NCBI GenBank assembly: GCA_934167875.1
Contig: CAKPMC010000002.1
Location: 1-64,000 of the forward strand
Direction: 5' to 3'
From: an uncultured Bacilli bacterium
GTDB lineage: Bacteria; Bacillota_I; Bacilli_A; RF39; UBA660
DNA: 64,000 nucleotides
The notes under the pieces are model-generated. The model worked only from the letters and a program-made list of their open reading frames with translations, was not told the origin of the DNA and did no database searches. Of the stretch, positions 33,743 to 41,907 are shown piece by piece. A program made the translations under genes and the position numbers. Position 1 is the first letter of the stretch, and every line of letters starts with the position of its first letter.

Positions 33743-33792
33743 AGCTAAAGTTAAGTATTTCCCTTATTTATTGTATGAAGCTTCCTTCATCT
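33677..33792 (-). ncRNA. Candidate antisense antitoxin RNA (about 115 nt)
   Basis: A minus-strand promoter (-35 TTGAAT, 17-base spacer, -10 TATTAT) would start a transcript near 33792. A hairpin at 33684-33714 (TAGTACT and AATCT stems pairing with AGATT and AGTACTA) followed on the minus strand by seven T residues would end it near 33677. The RNA would overlap the last codons and 3' untranslated region of the peptide gene, as RatA and SR4 do for txpA and bsrG. Confidence 0.55.
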
Positions 33793-33798
33793 ATATAC

Positions 33799-33827
33799 AT
33801 AATATCATAAATACAAATTATATTCAA
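33799..33827 (-). promoter_or_regulatory. Promoter of the candidate antitoxin RNA
   Basis: Read on the minus strand: TTGAAT (33827-33822), 17 bases, TATTAT (33804-33799). Confidence 0.6.
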
Positions 33828-33946
33828 GTACTTCAAAGGCCATTTTCAATTTAATAATTTCATTTGTCTTTAAAACATTGAGTAATATATCATATAACAT
33901 ATAAATAATAATCAAATGGAGAATTGAAGATTTTTTGCTAAAAGTA

Positions 33947-33976
33947 TTGACAATTTTATCCTAATAGTTATATAAT
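33947..33976 (+). promoter_or_regulatory. Promoter of tRNA-Arg
   Basis: TTGACA (33947-33952) and TATAAT (33971-33976), 18-base spacer, 23 bases before the tRNA. Apart from the toxin-antitoxin elements, nothing else is seen between gerM and this promoter. Confidence 0.8.
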
Positions 33977-33999
33977 TTAAATGTTCATTTGAGCAGGAC

Positions 34000-34076
<77 letters not shown>

Positions 34077-34086
34077 TTATTAAAAT

Positions 34087-34120
34087 AAACTCGAGTTTAT
34101 ACTCGAGTTTTATTTTTTTT
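34087..34120 (+). terminator. Intrinsic terminator after tRNA-Arg
   Basis: AAACTCGAG-tttata-CTCGAGTTT followed by a long T run. Confidence 0.9.
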
Positions 34121-34129
34121 AAAATTAAC

Positions 34130-34345
34130 TTATTTGTTTCCTTTAACACAACTTTCTAAAATAGTAAGAATTTTATTTTTAGTATCATCATCAGCTTTTT
34201 GCCATACTAATTCAAAAAATACTCCCATACCAGGTAAAGTGATTTCATCATTATTTTTGATACTTTCTTCAATAGCATCTCTTAATACATTAATATCATC
34301 ACCTTTAAAGTTATTAATAATATGACTTCTAATATCTAAATTCAT
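34130..34345 (-). CDS. sspI: Small acid-soluble spore protein SspI
   Basis: 71 residues matching SspI in length and pattern: MNLDIRSHIINNF at the start, an ITLPGMGVFFELVWQ centre (Bacillus has MLPGLGVLFEVIWQ) and a short helical C-terminus. SspI is a forespore-specific protein of the mature spore. GGAGAATT lies upstream on the minus strand. It is one of the clearest endospore markers in the window. Confidence 0.9.
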   Translation of the reverse strand: MNLDIRSHIINNFKGDDINVLRDAIEESIKNNDEITLPGMGVFFELVWQKADDDTKNKILTILESCVKGNK

Positions 34346-34453
34346 TATAATTCTCCTTTCAATAATATTTTGCTAAGAATTATAACTTTTATACTAAGTT
34401 ATAGTTTTTTTTCTTGTTTCATGATAAAATTGAATAGACTGAGTGGTGATTAC

Positions 34454-35092
34454 ATGTTTGTTAATATCAATGGTAATAGTATAGAAGTAATAATTACTAA
34501 AAAAAGAGGTAATAAAAATACTTATTTACGTATAAAAGATGATTTAAAACTTTATGTAACTACTTCTTTTTTAATGAGTGACAAAAAAGTAAAATCAATT
34601 ATTGATGAAAATATGGCTTCTATAGTTAAAATGTATCAGAAACAACTTTATAAACAAGAACTTAAAAATTCTTTTTATTATTTAGGTAAAAGATATGATT
34701 TAGTTCGCATTAATACTAATAAAGTATCAATAGGTGAAGAAAAGATATTTGTACCAACTGATTTTGACGTCGATAAATGGTTAAAAAAAGAAGCTTCAAT
34801 TCTTTTTAAAGAAAGACTAGATTATTGGTATAATAGTTTTGATCGTAGTATTCCATATCCTAACTTAACTATTCGTAAAATGACTAGTCGTTGGGGTGTA
34901 TGTAATTCTAAATTAAAACGTGTAACTCTTAACTTAGAACTAATAAAAAAAGAACCATATTGCTTAGATTACGTTATCGTTCATGAATTATCACATTTTA
35001 TTGAAATGAACCATTCAAATAGATTTTGGAAAGTAGTAGAAGCAAATTATCCTAATTATAAAGAAGTTAGAAGAATTATGAAAAATTATTAG
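34454..35092 (+). CDS. YgjP-like zinc metallopeptidase
   Basis: 212 residues of the DUF45/M48-like YgjP family. It has IRKMTSRWGVCNSKLKRVTLNLELIKKEPYCLDYVIVHELSHFIEMNHSNRFWKVVE, with the zinc motif HELSH and the third ligand in the conserved NHSNRFW. The start at 34454 follows GTGGTGATTAC; the upstream open frame encodes a hydrophobic stretch without a ribosome binding site. First gene of the trmH-rimM-trmD run, 9 bases before the next gene. Confidence 0.85.
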   Translation: MFVNINGNSIEVIITKKRGNKNTYLRIKDDLKLYVTTSFLMSDKKVKSIIDENMASIVKMYQKQLYKQELKNSFYYLGKRYDLVRINTNKVSIGEEKIFVPTDFDVDKWLKKEASILFKERLDYWYNSFDRSIPYPNLTIRKMTSRWGVCNSKLKRVTLNLELIKKEPYCLDYVIVHELSHFIEMNHSNRFWKVVEANYPNYKEVRRIMKNY

Positions 35093-35101
35093 AGGTGGCT
35101 T

Positions 35102-35842
35102 ATGTTAATTACTAGTTTAGATAATGATAAAATAAAAGAGTGTGTTAAATTAAAAGAAAAAAAGTATCGTGATAACTATAATAAGTTTTTAGTAGAGGGA
35201 GATCATTTAGTAATAGAAGCATATCGTAGTGGTTTATTAGATGAAATCCTACTAGAAGAAGATAGTATTTCTGTACTTGATATTCCTATTACTTATGTTA
35301 CTAAAGAAATAATAGAAAAACTATCTACTTTAGAGTGTCCAAGTCATATTATAGGAATATGTCATAAGAAAGAGGAAAACCCTAACTATGGTAATAAAAT
35401 ATTACTACTAGATAGAGTTCAAGACCCAGGTAATTTAGGAACTATTCTTCGTAGTAGTAAAGCTTTTGGTGTTGATACTGTTGTTTTAGGGGATGAAACA
35501 GTTGATTTATATAATCCTAAGGTAATTAGATCTACTCAAGGTAATCAGTTTCATTTAAATGTAGTATCAGCTAATTTAAAGGAAGTTATAGCTAAACTAA
35601 AAGAACTTGAAATACCTATTTATGGTACTAGAGTAGAATATGGCGAGGATATTAGAAAATTAAGTAGTCGCGATAAAGAAAAATATGCTCTTATTATGGG
35701 AAATGAAGGTAGAGGCGTAAATCCTGAAATATTAGAACTTTGTGATAAATTTATTTATATTGAACTAGATAATGAAGTTGAAAGCTTAAATGTAGCTATA
35801 GCTACTTCTATCTTACTTTATGAATTAAGTAGGAGGGACTAA
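35102..35842 (+). CDS. RNA 2'-O-ribose methyltransferase, TrmH/SpoU family
   Basis: 246 residues. The N-terminal L7Ae-like substrate-binding domain (about 1-95) precedes the SPOUT domain. Knot motifs: LLDRVQDPGNLGTILRSSKAFG near 101, ALIMGNEGRGVNPEIL near 196 and LDNEVESLNVAIATSILLYEL near 222. It methylates rRNA or tRNA; the exact target cannot be told from sequence (RlmB-like or TsnR-like). The stop overlaps the rimM start by one base. Confidence 0.9.
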   Translation: MLITSLDNDKIKECVKLKEKKYRDNYNKFLVEGDHLVIEAYRSGLLDEILLEEDSISVLDIPITYVTKEIIEKLSTLECPSHIIGICHKKEENPNYGNKILLLDRVQDPGNLGTILRSSKAFGVDTVVLGDETVDLYNPKVIRSTQGNQFHLNVVSANLKEVIAKLKELEIPIYGTRVEYGEDIRKLSSRDKEKYALIMGNEGRGVNPEILELCDKFIYIELDNEVESLNVAIATSILLYELSRRD

Positions 35843-36339
35843 TGGAAGAATATATTTATATAGGTAAAATAGTTAATACTCATGGTATTAAGGGTGAAGT
35901 TAGAATATTATCTGACTTTGAAAAAAAAGATCGAGTTTTTGTTGTTGGAATGCCTATTTATATTGGTAGAAAGAAAGAAAAAGAAATAATTAATAGTTAT
36001 CGACATCATAAGAATTTTGAAATGATAACAATGAAAGGGTATAATGATATTAATCAGATTTTAAAGTATAAAGGTTTATATGTATATATTAAAAAGGAAG
36101 ATTTAAAACTTGAAAAAGATGAATACTTAGAAACGGATTTAATTGGTCTTTCTGTTATGGTTGATGGTGTTAAAAAGGGAATAGTAGAAGATATTGGTGA
36201 TGCTGGACATAATAAATTATTAATTATAAAATCTAATGAAAAAACTATTTATATTCCATATCAAAAAGAATTTATTTCTAATGTTGATTTTAATAATGGT
36301 ACTATTACTATCACACCAATTAAGGGGATGTTTGAATGA
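35842..36339 (+). CDS. rimM: Ribosome maturation factor RimM
   Basis: 165 residues. RimM N-terminal barrel (IGKIVNTHGIKGEVRILSDFEKKDRVF) and C-terminal PRC-barrel (YLETDLIGLSVMVDGVKKGIVEDIGDAGHNKLLII). Helps mature the 30S head. It ends in TGA overlapping the trmD ATG, which shows coupled translation and that TGA is a stop in this genome. Confidence 0.94.
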   Translation: MEEYIYIGKIVNTHGIKGEVRILSDFEKKDRVFVVGMPIYIGRKKEKEIINSYRHHKNFEMITMKGYNDINQILKYKGLYVYIKKEDLKLEKDEYLETDLIGLSVMVDGVKKGIVEDIGDAGHNKLLIIKSNEKTIYIPYQKEFISNVDFNNGTITITPIKGMFE

Positions 36340-37001
36340 AAATAGATATTTTGACTTTATTTCCAGAAATGTTTCAAAACTTTACTACTGAATCAATAAT
36401 AAAAAGAGCTATTGATAAAAAAATAATAGAAGTTAATATTATTGATTTTAGAAAATATTCTAATGACCCCCATCAAAAAGTGGATGATACTCCTTATGGT
36501 GGTGGAAGTGGCATGGTTTTAATGTGCCAACCTATATATGATTGTATCGAAAGTATTAAAACTAAGGATAGTAAAGTAATAATGTTAACACCAGATGGTA
36601 ATGTTTACAAAGAAAGTATTGCTTATGATCTTGCTAAAGAAAAACATTTAATATTATTATGTGGCCATTATGAAGGATTTGATGAAAGAATTAGGAATAT
36701 TGTAGATATGGAAATATCTATTGGTGATTATGTTTTAACAGGTGGAGAGTTACCAGCTATGGTTGTAGCTGATTCAGTTATAAGACTTGTCAATGGAGTG
36801 ATTGAAAAAGAGAGTCATTTGATAGATAGTTTCAACGACTCATTATTAGATTATGAAACTTATACTAAGCCAGCTGACTTTAGGGGAATGAAAGTGCCTG
36901 ATGTATTATTATCAGGTGATCATAAAAAAATAGATGAATTTAGAAAAAATTCGCGTTATAATAGAACTAGAGAACGTAGACCAGATTTATTAGAAAAGTA
37001 G
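36336..37001 (+). CDS. trmD: tRNA (guanine-37-N1)-methyltransferase TrmD
   Basis: 221 residues. SPOUT-knot motifs DDTPYGGGSGMVLMCQPIYDCIE, LLCGHYEGFDERI and IGDYVLTGGELPAMVVADSVIRL are intact. The C-terminus RGMKVPDVLLSGDHKKIDEFRK is also typical. Makes m1G37 in tRNAs and prevents +1 frameshifting. Conserved rimM-trmD order. Confidence 0.96.
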   Translation: MKIDILTLFPEMFQNFTTESIIKRAIDKKIIEVNIIDFRKYSNDPHQKVDDTPYGGGSGMVLMCQPIYDCIESIKTKDSKVIMLTPDGNVYKESIAYDLAKEKHLILLCGHYEGFDERIRNIVDMEISIGDYVLTGGELPAMVVADSVIRLVNGVIEKESHLIDSFNDSLLDYETYTKPADFRGMKVPDVLLSGDHKKIDEFRKNSRYNRTRERRPDLLEK

Positions 37002-37010
37002 GTGAATTCA

Positions 37011-37478
37011 ATGCTCGATAAAAAATATCTAATTGTTAAGAATAAGAATGATAAAGCTATCACATATTTTGAATATGATAAGATGGAAGGATATGATTTA
37101 TCACCTAAAAAGGGTGTAAAGATAGAAGATGCTATTAACGTTAATAAAGTAGTTATTATTAATCCATCTTTAGCAGAAAAAGTAGCTAAAAAGAAATTTA
37201 ATTTAAAATTTCGTAAATTAGTTCAACTTTTAAATGTAATTTTTGAAAGCGATGATGATACCGGAACTGCTTACCATGAAGGCTTAAATGAGATTAGTAA
37301 ATTACGAATGGAATTACTAAATAAATATCGTAAACACTTAGAAAAAGAAGAAGCTGATTTAATGGATAAAAAATTAGATATTTTAGAGCAGGAATTGAAA
37401 GTAAGACTTTACTATTTAGAGCAGAATTATCAAGAAAACTATGTAAATGAAAACGAAATAGGTAAAAGAAGTAGATGA
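37011..37478 (+). CDS. Unknown protein between trmD and rplS
   Basis: 155 residues, charged, helical in the second half (about 75-140, coiled-coil-like LNEISKLRMELLNKYRKHLEKEEADLMDKKLDILEQELK). No signal peptide or membrane helix. The start at 37011 follows AGGTG; the GTG at 37002 lies in the ribosome binding site. It occupies the place between trmD and rplS. Family not recognised. Confidence 0.7.
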   Translation: MLDKKYLIVKNKNDKAITYFEYDKMEGYDLSPKKGVKIEDAINVNKVVIINPSLAEKVAKKKFNLKFRKLVQLLNVIFESDDDTGTAYHEGLNEISKLRMELLNKYRKHLEKEEADLMDKKLDILEQELKVRLYYLEQNYQENYVNENEIGKRSR

Positions 37479-37490
37479 TAAAAAAAGTAT

Positions 37491-37519
37491 TTGCATATTT
37501 ATGATTACTGTGTTATAAT
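37491..37519 (+). promoter_or_regulatory. Promoter of rplS
   Basis: TTGCAT (37491-37496) and TATAAT (37514-37519), 17-base spacer; rplS therefore has its own promoter in spite of close spacing to the trmD operon. Confidence 0.75.
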
Positions 37520-37525
37520 TTAATG

Positions 37526-37580
37526 CGTTAGTAATCCGCTGTTACTAGTTTGATATGATTACTGTTGAAACAAGAAAGGA
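37526..37580 (+). promoter_or_regulatory. Probable L19 leader of rplS
   Basis: The short leader can form either TAGTAA (37529-37534) with TTACTA (37542-37547) or AGTAATC (37530-37536) with GATTACT (37557-37563). These mutually exclusive helices fit an autoregulatory leader such as the L19 leader known upstream of rplS in Bacilli. Assigned by place and helices, not by a model search. Confidence 0.5.
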
Positions 37581-37590
37581 GAGATATCGT

Positions 37591-37938
37591 ATGGCAAATG
37601 TAATTGATAAGATTACTGCTAAACAACTAAACCCTAACGTTCCTGAATTTCGTGTAGGTGATACAGTTAGAGTAGATGTTAAGATTATCGAAGGTAAAAG
37701 AGAAAGAATTCAAGCATTCGAAGGAATCGTAGTTTCTCGTAAGAATGGTGGAGTTAATGAAACTTTCACTGTTAGAAAAGTATCTTCAGGAGTTGGAGTA
37801 GAAAGAATTTTCCCACTTCATTCACCTAAAATCGCTGGAATTACTGTTATCAAAAAAGGTAAAGTAAGACGTGCTAAATTAACATTCTTAAAAGATTTAG
37901 TTGGCGGATACAGAATTAAAGAAAGAAGAGATAAATAA
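37591..37938 (+). CDS. rplS: 50S ribosomal protein L19
   Basis: 115 residues, full length: PEFRVGDTVRVDVKIIEGKRERIQAFEGIVVSRKNGG, FTVRKVSSGVGVERIFPLHSPKI and the end GKVRRAKLTFLKDLVGGYRIKERR. The start at 37591 gives the normal L19 N-terminus after AAAGGAGAG; the longer frame runs back into the leader. Confidence 0.97.
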   Translation: MANVIDKITAKQLNPNVPEFRVGDTVRVDVKIIEGKRERIQAFEGIVVSRKNGGVNETFTVRKVSSGVGVERIFPLHSPKIAGITVIKKGKVRRAKLTFLKDLVGGYRIKERRDK

Positions 37939-37972
37939 GGCCAAGCCTTATTTTTTCTTTTAGGTAATATTT

Positions 37973-38470
37973 ATGGATAATATAAAAAAAATTGGTAAAG
38001 AAGTAATACCATACCTAGTAATAATAATTTTAGTATTATTAATTAAAGCATTTATATTTACGCCGGTTATTGTCAATGGACCAAGTATGATGACTAATCT
38101 TCATGATAAGGATATAATGATTTTGGATAAAATAGGTATGAAAATAAATGGTATTAATCGTTTTGATATTGTAGTAATACAAACAAGTCAAAGTAAAATA
38201 ATCAAAAGAGTAATAGGTCTACCAGGTGAAATCATAGAATATAAGGATAATAAATTATATATAAATGATAAAGAAGTAGAAGATCCATATCCAAGTCAAA
38301 TTACTAGTGATATTGAAAGACAACTTATTCCAGAAAATACCTATTATGTACTTGGTGATAATCGTACTGATTCTGTTGACAGTAGAATATTAGGACCAAT
38401 TGATAAAAATAAAATATTGGGACATGCCACATTTATTATTTATCCATTTAATAGATTTGGCAGTAGATAA
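37973..38470 (+). CDS. lepB: Signal peptidase I
   Basis: 165 residues with one N-terminal membrane segment (about 11-30). Catalytic Ser38 (NGPSMM) and Lys78 (KIIKRVIGLPGE) are present, and the C-terminal box is YYVLGDNRTDSVDSR. Cleaves signal peptides of secreted proteins. The short form is typical of Gram-positive SipS-type enzymes. It lies 34 bases after rplS. Confidence 0.93.
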   Translation: MDNIKKIGKEVIPYLVIIILVLLIKAFIFTPVIVNGPSMMTNLHDKDIMILDKIGMKINGINRFDIVVIQTSQSKIIKRVIGLPGEIIEYKDNKLYINDKEVEDPYPSQITSDIERQLIPENTYYVLGDNRTDSVDSRILGPIDKNKILGHATFIIYPFNRFGSR

Positions 38471-38508
38471 GTAGTACAGTAAAAATATAAATTAAGGAAG
38501 TAATAAAT

Positions 38509-39648
38509 ATGAATAAAGAAATAAGTGTGTTAAAAGATAGAGCATGGATAGAAATAGATTTAGATAACTTAGAACACAATATAAATGAAATAAAGAAAAT
38601 TATTTCTAATGATACAGAAATAATGGCTGTAGTTAAGGCTAATGCCTATGGACATGATAGTATTTTAGTAGCTAAAAAGTTATCTAGTATAGGTATAAAT
38701 AATTTTGCCGTAGCTACTCTTGAAGAGGGAATAGAACTACGTAAAAACGATATATCTGGTAATATTTTAATATTAGGATATACTAATTTTGATGACTTGA
38801 AATACGTAATTGAATATGATTTAATCCAAACGATTGTTGATTATAATTATTCAGAAACTATTAAAGAATTAACCTTACCAGCTAAACTTAAATGTCATAT
38901 AAAAATAAATACTGGTATGAATAGAATTGGTGAAAAATATAATAATCTAGATAAATTATCAGCTATATATAGTAATCCTAAATTAGATATTTTAGGTACA
39001 TTCAGTCATTTGTGTGTGGCAGATTCAGATAAAAAAGAGGATATTGAATTTACTCATAAGCAAATTGATAATTTTATGAGCTGTATCACTAGTCTTAAAG
39101 AAAAAGGTTATAATGTTGGTAAAACCCATATTCAAAGTAGTTATGGTATAGTTAATTATAATGAATTAAAATTTGATTATGTACGTGCCGGTATTTTGAT
39201 GTATGGAGTAAATGGTGAGATTAATGCATATCAAAAGATAAAAATGGATATAAAACCATTATTGTCACTTAAGGCTAGAATAACTAGTATAAAAGAAATA
39301 GAAGCCGGTGATAGCATAAGTTACGGTAGAACATATATTGCTAGTTCTAAGCAAAGAATTGCTACCATATCGCTAGGATATGCTGATGGCTTACCTAGAA
39401 GTTTATCTAATAAAGACATGATAGTTAAAATAAATAATAATTATCGAAAAGTTTTAGGCAAAATATGTATGGATCAGCTAGTAATCGATATAACTGATAT
39501 TGATGACGTTGATGTTGGAAGTGTGATTTATATAATAGATAGCAGTGATTCTAAACTATCAGCGGAATTATTAGCTGAAAAAGCTGATACTATAACTTAT
39601 GAACTATTAAGTAGATTAGGTCAAAGATTGCCTAGAATAAAAAAATAG
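38509..39648 (+). CDS. alr: Alanine racemase
   Basis: 379 residues. PLP lysine K43 in VVKANAYGHD, the catalytic Tyr in SISYGRTY near 267, CMDQLVID near 315 and the C-terminal TYELLSRLGQRLPRI. Makes D-alanine for peptidoglycan. AAGGAAGTAAT precedes the ATG. Confidence 0.95.
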   Translation: MNKEISVLKDRAWIEIDLDNLEHNINEIKKIISNDTEIMAVVKANAYGHDSILVAKKLSSIGINNFAVATLEEGIELRKNDISGNILILGYTNFDDLKYVIEYDLIQTIVDYNYSETIKELTLPAKLKCHIKINTGMNRIGEKYNNLDKLSAIYSNPKLDILGTFSHLCVADSDKKEDIEFTHKQIDNFMSCITSLKEKGYNVGKTHIQSSYGIVNYNELKFDYVRAGILMYGVNGEINAYQKIKMDIKPLLSLKARITSIKEIEAGDSISYGRTYIASSKQRIATISLGYADGLPRSLSNKDMIVKINNNYRKVLGKICMDQLVIDITDIDDVDVGSVIYIIDSSDSKLSAELLAEKADTITYELLSRLGQRLPRIKK

Positions 39649-39667
39649 ATTATTATCTATTTTTTTA
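39639..39667 (+). terminator. Intrinsic terminator after alr
   Basis: AAAAAAATAGAT-tatt-ATCTATTTTTTT at the stop codon. Confidence 0.75.
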
Positions 39668-39691
39668 ATGTATTAAAAAGGAGGAAAACTA

Positions 39692-40447
39692 ATGTACGGA
39701 GCGATAATTGGCGATTTAGCCGGTAGTATTTACGAATATAGTCAATTAAAATCAATAAGTAATATTAATGCAGATAAAATAATAACAGAAGCTTCTTTTT
39801 ATAGTGATGATACTATTTTAACTATCGCTATATTAGATGCTATACTAAATAAAGGTAATTACGAAGAATATTTAAAAAAATATATTAAAAAATATGCTAA
39901 CTACAAACCTGATTTTACTCCTTATTTTAAAACTCCTTTTTCTAAGGGACTAATAGATTGGAGTAATTCATCTATAGTAGGTACTAGCACTGGTAATGGA
40001 GCTATGATGAGAATATCACCAGTAGGATATTTATTTAATACTGAGGAAAGTGTTATTAAAAATGCACAACTAGCAACTATACCATCTCATAATTCGAAAG
40101 AAGCAGTAGCAGCAGCAACAATTGTAGCTTTAATGATATTTTATTTTAGAAATGGACTATCTAGAGATGAAGTATATCAAAGACTAAATATAAAAATAGA
40201 ATATCACCCATTTAAAAAGTTTAATACTACTTGCCATGAAACAATAGGAAATTGCCTGTATGCATTATATAATAGCAAAAGTTTTGAAGATGCTATTAGA
40301 AAAACTATTTCAATGGGAGGAGATACTGATACTAATGCTTGTATAGTAGGATCTATCGCAGAATCAATGTATCCAATTTCACCAGCACTTATAAGTGAAG
40401 CTGAGAGTAAATTACCAAAAGAATTTGTAAAAATATTAAGAATGTAA
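39692..40447 (+). CDS. ADP-ribosylglycohydrolase family protein
   Basis: 251 residues of the DraG/ARH fold: MYGAIIGDLAGSIYEY with the metal Asp, YSDDTILTIAILDA near 43, GTSTGNGAMMRISPVGY near 100 and the C-terminal MGGDTDTNACIVGSIAESMYP. It removes ADP-ribose from proteins or other targets. The metal-binding Asp residues appear intact. No ADP-ribosyltransferase is adjacent; the DUF2441-like protein at 42946 is a remote candidate partner. Confidence 0.88.
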   Translation: MYGAIIGDLAGSIYEYSQLKSISNINADKIITEASFYSDDTILTIAILDAILNKGNYEEYLKKYIKKYANYKPDFTPYFKTPFSKGLIDWSNSSIVGTSTGNGAMMRISPVGYLFNTEESVIKNAQLATIPSHNSKEAVAAATIVALMIFYFRNGLSRDEVYQRLNIKIEYHPFKKFNTTCHETIGNCLYALYNSKSFEDAIRKTISMGGDTDTNACIVGSIAESMYPISPALISEAESKLPKEFVKILRM

Positions 40448-40498
40448 AAATAGTTCTTATTTTAAAATGAAAGAAATAAACATAGGCTTAAATAATTT

Positions 40499-40527
40499 TT
40501 GACAAAACACAACTAGAATGCTATAAT
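40499..40527 (+). promoter_or_regulatory. Promoter of the 65-residue protein gene
   Basis: TTGACA (40499-40504) and TATAAT (40522-40527) with a 17-base spacer, a near-perfect housekeeping promoter. Confidence 0.85.
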
Positions 40528-40552
40528 ATGCAGCAATTAAGGAGGAAATGTT

Positions 40553-40750
40553 ATGGCTGAAAATATTAAAATTGATTTTGATAATATGACTAAAGAAGAA
40601 ATAGTAAGAATTAGTTTGAAAAAAAATAATAAAGGTATTGCAACTTCACGTGCTTTAGCTGCTCAAAAACACTTATGGGAAAAGGCTGGAGAGCCATTTA
40701 GTGGTAGTGATCATTATAAAAGAGACATGACAGCTGTTCGTAAACTTTAA
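40553..40750 (+). CDS. Small conserved-looking protein of unknown function
   Basis: 65 residues, soluble, with no Cys and no membrane segment. It begins MAENIKIDFDNMTKEEIVRISLKKNNKG and ends GSDHYKRDMTAVRKL. The near-perfect promoter, AAGGAGG and a strong terminator mark it as a real, probably well expressed single gene. Family not recognised. Confidence 0.75.
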   Translation: MAENIKIDFDNMTKEEIVRISLKKNNKGIATSRALAAQKHLWEKAGEPFSGSDHYKRDMTAVRKL

Positions 40751-40755
40751 TAATT

Positions 40756-40783
40756 AAAAGGCACTTGAGAAAGTGCTTTTTTT
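40756..40783 (+). terminator. Intrinsic terminator after the small protein gene
   Basis: AAAGGCACTT-gaga-AAGTGCTTTT followed by T residues. Confidence 0.85.
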
Positions 40784-40866
40784 ATTGATATTAAGTTGAA
40801 ATTTAAAATATAGTTTTTATATTTTAAATTTAATGCTATAATAATCACTAAAAAAGGTGGGATACC

Positions 40867-41691
40867 ATGGATATTATAACAGATGCCTTAAAAATTATAG
40901 ATAATAGTACAAGTAATATTAAAAATGCTTATTTCCATGAAGAGTCATTTATATATATGAAAACAAACGAGAGGATACAAGATTATATAAATTATTTATT
41001 AAATAAAAGACATATACTGTCTGTTATAGGATCTGGGGATCAAATACTAAATACAGCAATAACTAGTCCTCAAGTAATAGATTGTTTTGATATAAGCGTG
41101 TATCCAGAATATTTTATAAATTTAAAACTAGCAGCAATTAAAACTTTATCTAAAGAAGAATATTTAGACATGTTTTTTGAAAGTGCTTTAACCACAAAAG
41201 ACGAATACTATGATGATTTATACTTTGATAAAATTAGAAGTGAATTACCAAAAAAATACCAAGATTTTTGGAATAGTTTATTAAATCATACTGATTGGTA
41301 TGAAATAACTAATTCAAGTTTATTTTCTAGTGAAGTAGTTACTAGAGATTATGCCAAGAAGCAGAACTTATACTTAAGTGATGCTGTATATAATACTTTA
41401 AAAGACAAAATAGCCAAAATCAAATTTAATTTTTATGTTGGAAACATATTAGATATATATAAAGCATTTAATCAAAAATATGATTTAATATTTTTATCAA
41501 ATATACTTGCTTACGCAGATAAATTGGAGTATAGAAATATGCTAGATTATTTTAATTTAAGTGAAGATGGCTATATATTAACTTATTTATTTGACAATTT
41601 ATCAGAAAATACTAAAATTTTTAATAATTCAAGAGTAAAAATAAAAAAGTTTGATAATTCAGATAACGGAATTATGATATATAGTAAATAA
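40867..41691 (+). CDS. DUF3419-like (BtaA-type) SAM-dependent protein
   Basis: 274 residues. NERIQDYINYLLNKRHILSVIGSGDQILNTAITSPQVIDCFDISVYPEYFINLKLAAIKTLSKEEYLDMFF holds a SAM-binding GSGDQ loop followed by the acidic strand end. The C-terminal DLIFLSNILAYAD resembles a methyltransferase-type motif. The pattern fits DUF3419 proteins, some of which are 3-amino-3-carboxypropyltransferases (BtaA). Substrate unknown. AAAGGTGGGAT precedes the ATG. Confidence 0.7.
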   Translation: MDIITDALKIIDNSTSNIKNAYFHEESFIYMKTNERIQDYINYLLNKRHILSVIGSGDQILNTAITSPQVIDCFDISVYPEYFINLKLAAIKTLSKEEYLDMFFESALTTKDEYYDDLYFDKIRSELPKKYQDFWNSLLNHTDWYEITNSSLFSSEVVTRDYAKKQNLYLSDAVYNTLKDKIAKIKFNFYVGNILDIYKAFNQKYDLIFLSNILAYADKLEYRNMLDYFNLSEDGYILTYLFDNLSENTKIFNNSRVKIKKFDNSDNGIMIYSK

Positions 41692-41907
41692 TTAAATAAG
41701 CATCAGGGTATTAACGCTGTTTTTTTAGTGTAAATAGGAGCATTTAACAAGAAAAGTGATTAAAATAATTCAAGCTCTTATAAAATAGCGTGTTTATTAA
41801 CATCTGAAACTAGAAAAAAAGATTCTTATATTGTATAATATTATTAGTTATTGGAACTTTATAAATAATTTATAGCAAAGTTTATTCAAAGAGAAAGGAG
41901 AAAAAAT

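Noticed and set aside
36330..36345. Mycoplasma-type genetic code (TGA as Trp)
   Set aside because: rimM ends at a TGA overlapping the trmD start, Trp residues are encoded by TGG throughout, and no gene needs TGA read-through.
41700..41735. Hairpin after the DUF3419-like gene as a terminator
   Set aside because: Only a weak, interrupted stem can be drawn before the T run, so it is not listed.
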